From positions 6,389,605 through 6,453,604 of the forward strand of contig NW_004450276.1 in the NCBI RefSeq assembly GCF_000321225.1: a stretch of DNA of 64,000 nt. The letters are read 5' to 3'. The position numbers and the translations under genes are program-made. The DNA comes from Odobenus rosmarus divergens. Lineage: Eukaryota; Chordata; Mammalia; Carnivora; Odobenidae. Position 1 is the stretch's first letter. Every line of letters starts with the position of its first letter. This document shows, piece after piece, positions 10,871 to 21,125 of this stretch. The notes under the pieces are model-generated. The model was not told the origin of the DNA. It ran no database searches and saw only the letters and a list, made by a program, of their open reading frames with translations.

Positions 10871-11804
10871 TTTTGCAGATAGAAGTTTCAAAAATTTAGT
10901 CTGTTGAACTCTAAAACCCATGTTCTCATAGTTGTTATACCAGGTAAGGATGGCCAGGAGTGTCAGGAAAGTAGATTTGTGTTTAATGAGTTCTTGTGGC
11001 AAAAGTCTGTAAGCATTCAGAGTTACTGAGGAGCAGTACCCTAGAAATGTAGAAGGCATTCATATCATGAAGACAACAGATAGGCCCAGCAGTGTAGGGC
11101 TGGCCCAAGACCCCCAAGGAAGTCTTCAGCAGAAACTTCACATTTAGCATTCAAAATACAAAGCCAAAAAGTAAACTCACTTTAAGTGAGAGTCTGAATT
11201 TTCAAAGAAAGGAAACTCACTTTTAAGGAGGTGGAAAGTGAGTAGGTGAAACCATTGGAAAGTTTGCCTCACTGTTTCTAGCACCTGTGCCTCTGCACCT
11301 AGACACAGAGCACCTCCCTGTTTCACTTCCTCCCTGATCCAGTTGGCTGTGCCCAGCACGGCCGGCTGCCAAAGACACCCTTCCAAGGCATCAAGGTCAC
11401 TTACTGTAAACTGTGTGAGGGCAGGTCCTGGGTTCCTGACAAGGCTCCAACATGGGAGCCGCTAAGCAAATATTTGTGAACTATTCCAGGGATTAGAGTG
11501 CATGACGCCAAGGGAGCATCCTCAGTGAGAACTAGGGCCCTTCCCATAATCTTCACTTCTTCCCATTGCCAGGGAGCTCAGCCAGGAATGTGTGGGGTCT
11601 GTGGTGGCTGTTATGCCATGCTAGTCCCTTTCTCACTTCTACTGCAGACTGACCGACCTGGCCCCACGTGAGGAGAGGCTTAGCCTCTCCTGAGTAAAGC
11701 GGATGAATGTCATCATTCATAAGATCCCTTATTTTTTCTTTTCTTAAAATGTTCAGTGGGAGAATGGCTAAAATGAGAAAGGAATATAATATCAAGAGTC
11801 AGTG
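10871..11804. other. Unique non-coding DNA
   Basis: No gene recognised. Frames at 11177-11386 and 11553-11795 (minus) are short and unsupported. Confidence 0.35.
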
Positions 11805-12485
11805 AGCATGCGGAGCAACTGGAATGACCATACTTTATACTCCTCCTCTTTATACTCTGGTAGGAGTATAAACTAGTACAGCCACTTTGGAAAACTAGGA
11901 ACCTCTACAAAAGCTAAACATATATAAGCCCTATACCCCGAGGCCCAGCAATTCCACTCCTAGGCGTATAGCCAACACAAAGGTGTCGACATGTACTAGA
12001 ATCCTCATAGCACCACTATGCTATTAGCTTCAAACTAGAAGTGATCACAATGTCTACCTACAGGAGAATGGCTAAGAACCCTGTGGCATATTCATGCAAG
12101 GGGATATTACACAGCAACAATGGGAAACCGTAGCTGTGTGCCACAGGATACGTGAATGTCACGGGGTGGGCAAAGGAGTCAGGCAGGAGAGAAGCCACAC
12201 CATAGGATTCCATTTCTATAAAAGTAGATGTTTATATTAAAATATAAGAACAGTCTCTAAAGGTGAACTAGCCTGTGGTACTAAAAATCAGGACTGGAGT
12301 TATGTGGGGGCAGTACTGGTCATGGTGGGGCCCTGTGGTACTGGTAACGTTCTGCTTCTCGATAAAGCTGTTCATTACATGGGTTTGTATTCTTTATGAA
12401 AATTCATCAGGCTGTGCATTTACGATTGGTCTACTTTTCTGTATGTACGTTACACATGAATACGATTTACCAAAAAAAATGCAGG
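11805..12485 (+). mobile_element. Old L1 3' portion (end of ORF2 plus 3' UTR)
   Basis: 'gtataaactagtacagccac' then 'tttggaaaac', 'cccagcaattccactcctag', 'caaactagaagtgatcacaa' and 'aggggatattacacagcaac' are the diagnostic order at the end of ORF2 in L1 elements. A 3' UTR follows. Diverged, with no intact frame. Confidence 0.85.
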
Positions 12486-12817
12486 GAGTGAAACTTCTCT
12501 ATCAAAGAAAGTCTTTGAAATCATGAGTTAACTCTGACATTGTTTCTTTACCAGGAGAAGTGAACTAAATTCCGAAATCTTGTAGCACTTATAATATACA
12601 AATATCATGATGCTTTTCTGTGTTATTAGAAATGATCAGTCTCAAAACTTTTCTGTAGAATAGTAGTTTTTGGTTTAGAAAGAAACCTATTTGCTAGCAT
12701 TTTTGTAAGCAGCATTCAGTGAGAGGCATGTGAGTTTCATCAGCCTGAAACTGCTTTTACAGTTTTACTTCCTTAGAACAAAACTGATTGCCACTTTGTT
12801 AAGAAACGGTAAATAGG

Positions 12818-13013
12818 GGCTCCTGGGTGTCTCAGTCGTTAAGCGTCTGCCTTCGGCTCAGGTCATGATCCCAGGGTCCTGGGATCAAGACCTGCATTGG
12901 GATCTCTGCTCTGTGGGAAGCTTGCTTCTCCCTCTCCCACTCCCCCTGCTTGTGTTCTCTCTTTCACTGTCTCTCTCTCTGTGTCAAATAAATAAATAAA
13001 ATCTTAAAAAAAA
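12818..13013 (+). mobile_element. CanSINE, full length
   Basis: The head is 'gggctcctgggtgtctcagt'. The CT-rich body and AAATAAATAAATAAAATC tail are complete. 17-bp TSDs AAGAAACGGTAAATAGG (12801-12817) and AAGAAACAGTAAATAGG (13014-13030) differ at one base. Confidence 0.95.
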
Positions 13014-13030
13014 AAGAAACAGTAAATAGG

Positions 13031-13547
13031 TCGATTTCTAAAAGCAAATAACTGATAATTTTTAATCTTTCAGTTTGCCAAAAAAATATGGGAAATTGAA
13101 AAATTCCTGGCATCAGAGTAAAATTATAACACACAACTTCTTAAAACCACAAGTAAACTGATACCAAAAGTGTTCCCTGACCCTGTAGGCCTTGGGAAAC
13201 AAACACACATTTTGACATTCATACCAATATAAGGTGCATCCCAGATGCTCAAAGAGATCCATGACTGTAACACAATAGGATCAGTAACGCTTTAAATTCT
13301 GACTCTGACCATACACTGTCGCATGCTAAGTGCAAATCAATACGCTATGTGTTAAGTGAAAATGGCCAACTGCTCTAGTAACTGGAACACAGAGATAGCA
13401 CTGAAATCCAGCCCATTTCAATGCTCTTCTTTTCCCACCCAGTTGAACGGTAAATCTGTTTTCAGAAGCTGATTTCTTTCTTCCCTGCACTTAGTCTCCT
13501 CCTTGGATATTTTGTGGACTAGAGAAATCAACTTCAAACTCAAGATT
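13031..13547. other. Unique non-coding DNA
   Basis: No feature recognised between two full-length SINEs in opposite orientation. Confidence 0.4.
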
Positions 13548-13563
13548 CCAAGTCAGCTTTTTA

Positions 13564-13772
13564 TTTTATTTTTTTAAAGATTTTTTATTTATGAATTTGA
13601 GACGCAGAAATACAGAGAGAGAGAGAACATGAGCAGGGAGAGACGCAGAGGGAAAGGGAGAAGCAGGCTCCCTGCTGATCCAGGAGCCCGACGTGGGGCT
13701 CGATCCCAGGACCCTGGGACCATGACCTGAGCCGAAGGCAGATGCTTAACGACCGAGTCACCCAAGCACTCC
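13564..13772 (-). mobile_element. CanSINE, full length, reverse
   Basis: 16-bp TSDs CCAAGTCAGCTTTTTA (13548-13563) and CCAAGTCAACTTTTTA (13773-13788) differ at one base. The head is more diverged than in its neighbours ('cgaccgagtcacccaagcac'). Confidence 0.93.
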
Positions 13773-13942
13773 CCAAGTCAACTTTTTAAAAGGGGTTTCC
13801 TTTTAGCTCGTTTCCAGAACCTTTAGTATGTTCCTTCTTTGGGGCCTTATAAAATAGTACTAGTAGGGATAGTAACCACCACAACAATAAAAATAACAGC
13901 TAACATTCATAGGATTTTTTTTATGTACTTGATTAGGAACTT

Positions 13943-14322
13943 GGTTTAGTCAGTTTGGGCTGCTCTAACTGAATAAGTACCATAGACTGGGCAGCTTACA
14001 CAGCTAACATTTATTTCTCACAGTTCTGGAGCCTGGCAAGTCAAGATCCAGGTGCTGACAGATCTGGTATCTGGTGAGGTCCCTTCCTGGTATGTAGATG
14101 GCTGACTTCTCATTGTATTCTCACATGACAAAGAGCAGAGAGAGAGAGAAAACAAACTCTCTATGTCTGTTTTTTATAAGGGCACTAATCCCATTCACGC
14201 GGGCTCCACACTCATAACTTAATTATCTCCCCAAAGCCCCACCTCCAAATACTACCCTATCGGAGGTTAGGATTTCAACTTACGAACTTTGGGGGGAACA
14301 CCAACATTCAGTCCGTAACACA
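13943..14322 (-). mobile_element. MLT1A-like solo LTR (MaLR), reverse
   Basis: It begins 'agtcagtttgggctgctcta', continues 'ttatttctcacagttctgga', 'gggcactaatcccattcac' and 'caaagccccacctccaaata', and ends 'aacattcagtccgtaaca'. This is the reverse complement of the MLT1A consensus as I know it. No internal retroviral-like region is present. Confidence 0.85.
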
Positions 14323-14409
14323 ACTGTGGTAGGTAATTTCTATATAGTAAACCATTATAATCCTGCCGACAAATCAGGCAACTATTAAATTATCATCCTC
14401 ATTGTTCCA

Positions 14410-14602
14410 TTTTTTTTAAAAGATTTTATTTATTTGACAGAGACAGATACAGCAAGAGAGGGAACACAAGCAGGGGGAGTGGGAGAGGGAGAAGCAGGCT
14501 TCCCACGGAGCAGGGAGCCCGATGCAGGGCTCGATCCCAGGACCCTGGGATCATGACCTGGGCCGAAGGCAGACGCTTAACAACAGAGTCACCCAGGCGC
14601 CC
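14410..14602 (-). mobile_element. CanSINE, full length, reverse
   Basis: It has an AAAAGATTTTATTTATTTGA tail side, a GA-rich body and the 'acccaggcgcccc' head end. The 13-bp perfect TSD CCTCATTGTTCCA lies at 14397-14409 and 14603-14615. Confidence 0.95.
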
Positions 14603-14711
14603 CCTCATTGTTCCAACATTTTATAGGGGAGAAAACTGAGGCACAGATTGGTGAGAAGATTTTTCTGAGGTTATGTAGCCAGTAAGGGAGGGAGTAAGGA
14701 TCCTGGCTCTG

Positions 14712-14925
14712 GGCAGTGATCCTCAAGCTGGATTATATTTTGGATTCACCTGGAGAGCTTTTAAAACTCTGATGCTTGGTTTTCACTTGAAGTACGCCCC
14801 ACCCCAACCCTTGCCCCAATTCCAGATTCCAGTTTAGTTGGTCAGGGTTTTTTTTAAATGTTCCTTGGGCAATTCTAAAGAGCTGCCAGGGTTTGGGGCC
14901 TCTGGTCTGGGGCATAGCATCTTAG
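14712..14925. mobile_element. Possible ancient hAT-type (MER) element
   Basis: 'gcagtgatcctcaagctgga', 'cacctggagagcttttaaaa', 'cgccccacccc' and 'gggcaattctaaagagctgc' follow the order of a common short non-autonomous DNA transposon. Divergence is high and the family is uncertain. Confidence 0.4.
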
Positions 14926-17439
14926 CTTCATGCTATGCAGTCCATGAGAAGTTCCTATGACTTTCCCTGCTGGGCAACAAACTGGTTAAAGGAACAGTCA
15001 GTGGAAGGAGAAGTCTTGTGAATGAAATAGTGACAACCCGTGGGCATTTAGCTAGCCACAGGGTTTTAGACAAATGCTTCAGGACTTAGTTTTCCTCTGC
15101 AAAGCAAAGGGTTTGAATTGGATGATTTCCTGTTTCCTTCCAGTGCTATGAGTCTATGAAATCAATATATTAAACCCTTGATTATCCATGAGTGGATGAT
15201 CCACAGAAAATGTTTAATCCGAGGATGAGCTTCCTTCAGTCAACCTTCTTATCAAGTGGTGTATGCCTAAGGAAAGCACATCAATTTTATTTTTGGCCCA
15301 TGCAGAACATAATGAGGAAAGGAAGAATCACGTGTGTTTGCATATGTGTACATGTGAAAACCATTCAAAAGATAAATTAAATGATTTGGAGGGATTATCT
15401 GCTGTTTTGGATTATCCACATCACTGCCCCCTCCAATAGCGTTGATAATTGAAAGTTGCCTGTAGTCTGATTGCTGACAGCTGAAGGATCCATGTTGCCA
15501 AGGAAGCTATGGCTGTATGCCAAGTAACGACCTGATTAATTATCCTTTTCTTTGTGTGGCCCCAGCTCTCCATACTCTTCCCTCTCCAGAGTAGTGTCCA
15601 GTTTCAGGAGCATGGAAGAGAACAAGTCCCCTAAGTGAACAGTCCCTATGTCCTGAGGCAGAAAATACATTAGAGTGACTTTTCCTACCTCCTCAGGTCC
15701 TTTGCTCATGCCCCACTTGTTGATTATACCAAAGACAATAACTGAATCAAAGAGGGTTTGTCTAGTCACAGTGGTTTTCCACAAGAAGGGTTTTGGCAGA
15801 AACGTTCTTACTCCTTTAATCTGATGCACTGGTGGCCCAAAAGAGCATGTCAGAGGCTCCAAGATGAGAAAAACTACCGTGGCCAAGAGGCTAAACCTTA
15901 TCCCCAGTGGCTTTACACTGACTGGACCTAAAGGAATCATTCTCTTCAGTGTTTTAGTTTGGAGTGCCATATAGAGTCCTGACAGCCTTTTCCAAAGCCA
16001 GTTTTAAACAAGTGGCTTCTGCAAGATATTAAATAGACACTGGGCTTAGGACAGCAGGGCACACGCATTGATGGTGGGGGCTGTGGCCCCTGCGTCGCAT
16101 CCCCCCCGCCCCCGAAAGAATGGCAACAATGGACAAGAGCCCACTCAGATTTCTCCACATGCATTTCTCCTTGTCCTGGGCTAACCTCAGGGCTGAGGGG
16201 TACTTCGTGCTGTGGCCAATTGTGGACTCCAAAGGCTTTCCCTGTCCACGACTCAATCAGTGCTGTCAGCAAAGAGGCCCCCCGTCCCTGAGAGGCCATG
16301 TCTGGGGTTTTCCGGGGTGTGCCACCATGGGCCAGCTCTGCTCTGGTCTGTTAGGGCTTTCAGGGCTGGCCTCTGGGGCGTGTCCGCTTAATAGTGGGAA
16401 ACAACCCCAGGAAGAGGGTGGTTCTACTCCCCACCAGAACCATTCTCAGCCAACAGGCTTTCCGTGGGATAGCCAGACCTCAGGCATCTGCACCACCTGA
16501 GGCCTGGCTTTGGCTCCATGATGGTAATTATTTCATGGAGAGCCAGTCCAATTTTATATACATTTCAAACAAATCTTTTAAGAGGAGGGTCCTATCCTGG
16601 AGGCTGCTGGAGGGGGAGAAATTCCCTCTTAGAACTTAAGCTTTGAAGTGGATTCCGCCAGCTATCTTGCTCTTGAGCTTGTCATGAATACAGCTGTAAA
16701 TTGATTTGGGAGTTTGTCCTAATGGGCTGGAAAACACAGCTTTCCTGTGTGGGGTGGCTCGATGAAGCCACTGTTTTAAAATCATTGGCTTATATGTCAG
16801 TTATGTCTCAATTTTTAAAAATGGTTAAAATAGTAAAAAATAGTAATAGTAATAATAAATAAAACCATTGGAGTTTCCCACAGAGCCCCCTTCCAATGAG
16901 ATCTTTGCAGACACATCCAGCGTCAAAAAAAGATGTTTCTATTAATAGAAAAGGAAAGTTCTTAGATACCTGGACACTGGTTTAGGCATAGATTTGTGCC
17001 TAAACCACATAAACAGATTCCTCTCGTATCTAAGCCATATGGATACTCACTTTCGCTATCTGTACATGTCTATAGATAGAATTTATTAGCTTGTCTTAAT
17101 ACCTTTCTTCCAAAGAAGAATTTAGCCTTTAAAAAAACACATTGCTTTTTAAACAATAATATAGCTTTAAAAAGAACTTTAGCCTAGCCTAAAATTGTTT
17201 TGCTGGTCTGTGCATTCCACAGATTTACTGGGAAGTGAGATACCGAACTGATGTTCTCTTTATCTACTCAGTAAATTACTTTATGACTTTACCTATCACT
17301 CTGAGAATACTTGTTGAAAAACACGGAGACTTAGTAAGTCATCAAAGGAATGTAAGCTGAAACTAGAAGATCGTGATTTTTCGCCCATCAAGTAAATAGT
17401 CACATTAGCAAGGAAATTAATATTGCCACATACTGCTGG
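14926..17439. other. Unique non-coding DNA
   Basis: There is no recognisable gene over 2.5 kb. Frames of 144 codons (minus, 15536-15970) and 126 codons (plus, 16120-16500) carry no domain I know. Ends at 15175-15190 and 15440-15457 look weakly like inverted repeats of a pogo-type element, but this is not secure. Confidence 0.35.
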
Positions 17440-17760
17440 TGTGACATCTAGGAATATATCCCAACACAGAATTACTTTTAAATAGGAAACGCTTTATGAA
17501 CAAAATTACTCAGCACTACTCCAATTTATAATAATAAAAAAATGTTGAAAAAATCTAACTATCTAATTACAAGGGAATGGTCAAATGGCCATCTTGCATT
17601 TTAAAATGGCTCTAATGAAAAACATTGAAAATGTTTATGATATACAGCTAAGCAAAAAAGCAGGCTATATGGACGACCACACCTATGTTTGTTTTTGTTT
17701 TTTTAAAAACAAGACAACCCAAGTATAAAATGTGTTTCTGGAGATAATCTCCACTCCCCT
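17440..17760 (+). mobile_element. Probable ancient L1/HAL1 fragment
   Basis: 'tctaggaatatatcccaaca', 'caagggaatggtcaaatggc' and 'atgatatacagctaagcaaa' resemble the ORF2 end and 3' UTR of old L1-type elements. Highly diverged. Confidence 0.45.
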
Positions 17761-17794
17761 CCTTAGACAAAAGCCTGAAATTTAAGGCAATTCC

Positions 17795-18040
17795 CAGCTA
17801 CGTCCACCGTCCCCTCCAGCCCCACACTGTTCACCACTGTCAGACCAGCCTGCTCTCCAATGCATCCTGCCTCCAGGCCTTGGCACTTTCTGCTCATTTG
17901 CCCAGAAAATGCTTCTCTCTCCCCCCATCTCGGTGCACCCCCAAGTCCTCCTTGACAAGTGTTTTCTGCACTATATAACTAATCAGTTAAGGTCTTGCAT
18001 TCTGCCCTAATTTTTCGTGGTCTTTCATTTTTCTTCATAC
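17795..18040 (-). mobile_element. L2 LINE fragment
   Basis: 'ctgcctccaggccttggcac' followed by 'tttgcccagaaaatgcttct' and 'caagtcctccttgacaagtg' matches the reverse L2 3' region. Confidence 0.55.
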
Positions 18041-18226
18041 TCATATGGGGCAGATGAAATCTAAGAGGCATATGATTATTTTAGCATGTTTACAAAACAT
18101 ATTCTGAAATGGATTTCATGAACAAACCAAAGAGTTATGGGTACCCAGCTTCCTTGCTACAGGTCCCAGGGAACCTTGCAATCAGTGTTTCACGATCTGG
18201 CCAAAAGTGGAATAAAGTCATATTCA

Positions 18227-18305
18227 GGGTGCCTGGGTGGCTCAGTTGGTTAAGCGACTGCCTTCAGCTCAGGTCATGATCCTGGAGTCCCGGGATCGAG
18301 CCCCC
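18227..18305 (+). mobile_element. CanSINE head only (3'-deleted)
   Basis: The tRNA-like part 'gtgcctgggtggctcagttg' through 'cgggatcgagcccccacgtc' is intact, but the CT-rich body and tail are missing and no TSD is found. Retroposition truncates the 5' end, so loss of the 3' part points to a later deletion. Confidence 0.85.
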
Positions 18306-18342
18306 ACGTCTGGAAATGACACAGCTGCCTCATGAGCCTGCA

Positions 18343-18402
18343 CTTGGGACACTGCCCCTCCACCCTCCATCTCTTGGGACACTGCCCCTCCACCCTCCAT
18401 CT
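18343..18402 (+). repeat. Perfect 30-bp tandem duplication (2 copies)
   Basis: The unit starts 'cttgggacactgcccctcc' and occurs at 18343-18372 and 18373-18402 without a mismatch. It lies 38 bp downstream of the truncated SINE head. Confidence 0.95.
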
Positions 18403-19939
18403 CCCCAGCTTCTGCCCTGGGCTTGGTTTATCTGCCCTCGTTTATCCCCAAACTGGACCCTGGCTCACATTAAACAGACAAACCCAAGGTTGGTGGAAAA
18501 CAAAGTATGGCAAGTGTCTTTCAGGCAGTCAAGATAACATATGAAAATAAAAATGCTGTCTGAATCTTCCGTGATTAGAAACATAAAGGTCAGGAGCTGG
18601 GGTGGGAGGCATGATAGTGACTACAGAATGTCCCTCAATATTATTTCTGACAATACAAAATCAATTTACATTTAATACATTTTACAATAATCAACCCACC
18701 CATATTAGTTGATATTACTAACGAGAGCTGAAATTGAATCTTAATGTGGTTCATGAGCATATTCAGCAGAGGTTTTATTATTTCTAAAAATGCTTCGGGT
18801 AATCACAGTACTTTATCCTTGAAAATGCCAGGTTTTGTGATACAAATATATTAGATTCATAATTAATATGCTGTTGTCTATTAATGCTACCATAGCATTT
18901 TCCCCAAGCAGACGCTTAAAGAAAAAAAGCCTTTCAAGGATGAGTGAGCTCCTTTTTAAGGAGAGATTCCTTCCTACACACGTTTTATTTATTAATATGA
19001 TCAATTCAGAGAACAATAAACTGTAAGAATGAGTGTTAATGAGGCCAAAGAGCACAAACTGGAAATACTCATCACCTTGCCCAAACTGTGAAATAGTCCC
19101 TCCAGGCTATCCCCTCTCTTCTGTGGGTTTAAAGTGGTATGGATTCCGAAGTCTCATTAAACGATGTGGTCAGAGTCATCACAGGAAAAATATAAAGATA
19201 GAATGAAAGTTCCTTTAAAAGTTTGGTCAGAAAAGCTTATTCTATGCCTTACTCTATGGTTTAGGGAGGACTGAAGAGTCTAGTCCCCACCTGGTACCCA
19301 CAAGGCTCTGGGGGCAGGAGAGGATTTCCACTCATTCGCCATAACTGGCCAAGCATAGGGAAGCCTGCTGACAGGAGTGAGGCAGGAGTGGGCCTACGTA
19401 GGAAGGGCAGTGGAAAAGGGCCGGATATTCCTCCAGGTATCTCTGCCCTTTTACCTAGTAGGTGCTCATAAAATTAAAAAGGGTTTTCGGGTATGGTGCT
19501 GTTGAAAAGCAACAGTGCATTTCCCTCCTGAAGCCAAGCATGGCTGTCTATGTGCCTCCCGCCTAAAAGAAGCCAGACTTTTGGGTTTCAGGGAAACCAG
19601 GCCCTTAAAGGCTCATAATATCCTTACATTCTTGTATAACTTGTTTTGCCCCCAATTTGGTTTAATTTTCATGAAAATTTTGTTTTTGGTAAAATGGAAT
19701 TGACTAGGGAAGAGGCCTCCAGGCTGTTAACACCAAGAACTCTTTTCTATTACCCGCCATCATGGAAAAAAGAAGTTGTCATTTATTGGTTTTCTGCTTT
19801 TTAAGTTCAGAGCATCCGATCAGCAGGAGGCACCCATACTGCCCCACAGCGCTGACATACTTCTTGCCCACTGCCATGGCTCACGGCATTTTGATCAGAC
19901 ATGGGGTCATTTGCAGGAGGCCCATATGTGACTATTGTT
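18403..19939. other. Unique non-coding DNA
   Basis: No gene or repeat recognised. Small frames here have no domain. Confidence 0.4.
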
Positions 19940-19958
19940 AGACTTTATGAAATATTTA

Positions 19959-20162
19959 TTTATTTATTTATTTTTAAGATTTTATTTATTTATTTGACAG
20001 AGAGAGAGATAGCGAGAGCAGGAACACAAGGAGGGGGAGTGGGAGAGGGAGAAGCAGGCTTTCTGCCGAGCAGGGAGCCCGATGTGGGACTCGATCCCAG
20101 GACCCTGGGATCATAACCTGAGCCGAAGGCAGATGCTTAACGACTGAGCCACCCAGGTGCCC
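19959..20162 (-). mobile_element. CanSINE, full length, reverse
   Basis: The 19-bp perfect TSD AGACTTTATGAAATATTTA lies at 19940-19958 and 20163-20181. The tail is TTTA-rich and the head ends 'gccacccaggtgccc'. It is head-to-head with the short element at 20191-20279. Confidence 0.96.
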
Positions 20163-20214
20163 AGACTTTATGAAATATTTAAAATAGTCTAGGGGCACCT
20201 GGTTGGCTCAGTCG
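20141..20214. repeat. Near-perfect inverted repeat (hairpin) between two SINE heads
   Basis: The left arm 20141-20167 pairs with the right arm 20186-20214 with one mismatch and a 2-nt bulge. The stem continues past the SINE heads because the intervening TSD sequence itself starts AGACT and ends AGTCT. The loop is about 18 nt and AT-rich. Confidence 0.85.
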
Positions 20215-20279
20215 GTAGAGTGTGTGACTCTTGATCTCGGGATCGTGAGTTCGAGCCCCATGCTGGGTATAGTGTTTCC
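20191..20279 (+). mobile_element. Short tRNA-Lys-only SINE (89 bp)
   Basis: The element is essentially a tRNA-Lys body. It has an A box (20205-20214, 'tggctcagtcgg' region), a B box ('gttcgagcccc', near 20249-20259) and an anticodon loop CTCTTGA at 20228-20234 with anticodon CTT at 20230-20232. It lacks the CT-rich body of full CanSINEs. The 12-bp perfect TSD TTAAAATAGTCT lies at 20179-20190 and 20280-20291. The acceptor stem and one anticodon-stem pair are broken, so it is a retroposed element rather than a working tRNA gene. Confidence 0.88.
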
Positions 20280-20291
20280 TTAAAATAGTCT

Positions 20292-20859
20292 CAGGACTCC
20301 TTCACGGTCAGGAAGACTCTTGACAAGCCAAGGCTTGTTGTGTTGAGCAGAACAGAATCTGGGGAGGAGGAGAGTCTGGAGCAGCTGATGTCCATGCTGT
20401 GGGGGCTGAAAACTCGACACACTTCCTATGACAGTGGTGGAGCCGAAAGGTAGGGACTTCCCCAGTGCTGAGTGGGTCTCTGTCCAGGGGTGGGAGGAGT
20501 TTTCCAACAGGTGGGACAGGAAACAAGCTAGGTGCTCCAGGGGACGCAAAGTTTAACAACAACAACACTAAGATACATATTTCTCCAATCTCTCCAAAAA
20601 GCTTAAAAATGATAAAAAGAAAACCCCAAGGACAGAAGTGTGCCCTTCAGCGTACAAGCGACAAACATGTGCTTAAAGAAGGGAAGGACTATTTCAACAG
20701 GGGAAGGCCACATTATTGAGCAGGTGCCATGTGCCAGACATTGTGTTAGTTACTTCATGGGGCCGGATTTTCTTACAATAGCATTGTGTGGATCACACAG
20801 ATTGCTCTCTTGCCCTGTCCCCACTGACTCATGGCCGAATGCCAGCATGAAGGGGATGG
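20292..20859. other. Non-coding DNA with a small MIR piece
   Basis: There is a MIR-like piece at 20717-20760 ('caggtgccatgtgccagaca'). Overlapping short frames at 20280-20568 (minus) and 20465-20921 (plus) carry no domain. Confidence 0.35.
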
Positions 20860-21125
20860 TAGGCAGAACAGCAACAGTGACAAGGGTAGCAACATGGACG
20901 GAAACACGTCACGTGTACTGAGTGCCTGCCCAAGATCAGGCACCGGGATTAGCCTTTTACATGAATCAATTAGTTCAGTCTTGAGTATGCCCCATTTACA
21001 GAAGCACTATTATGATTGTTCCCATTTTATAGCTGGGAAAACAGAGACTCAGTGACTTGCCCTAGGCCACAAAGCCAGAAAGAAGAGTATCTGAGACCCA
21101 AATCCTAAGTGGGTCTGACTTCAGA
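20860..21125 (-). repeat. MIR fragment
   Basis: 'cgtgtactgagtgcctgccc', 'cccattttatagctgggaaa' and 'gacttgccctaggccacaaa' follow the reverse MIR core. Confidence 0.7.

Larger units (their letters stand above)
13880..14720 (-). repeat. MIR split by an LTR and a CanSINE
   Basis: The left part (about 13880-13942, 'ataacagctaacattcatag') and the right part (14616-14720, 'aaaactgaggcacagattgg' onward) are the two halves of one reverse MIR. A MaLR LTR (13943-14322) and then a SINE (14410-14602) have interrupted it. Confidence 0.6.

Noticed and set aside
15175..15457. Pogo/Tigger-type DNA transposon with terminal inverted repeats
   Set aside because: Only about 8 of 11 bases match between the candidate ends and I could not identify internal sequence.
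20191..20279. Functional tRNA-Lys gene
   Set aside because: Acceptor stem mismatches, a broken anticodon-stem pair and flanking TSDs show a retroposed element.
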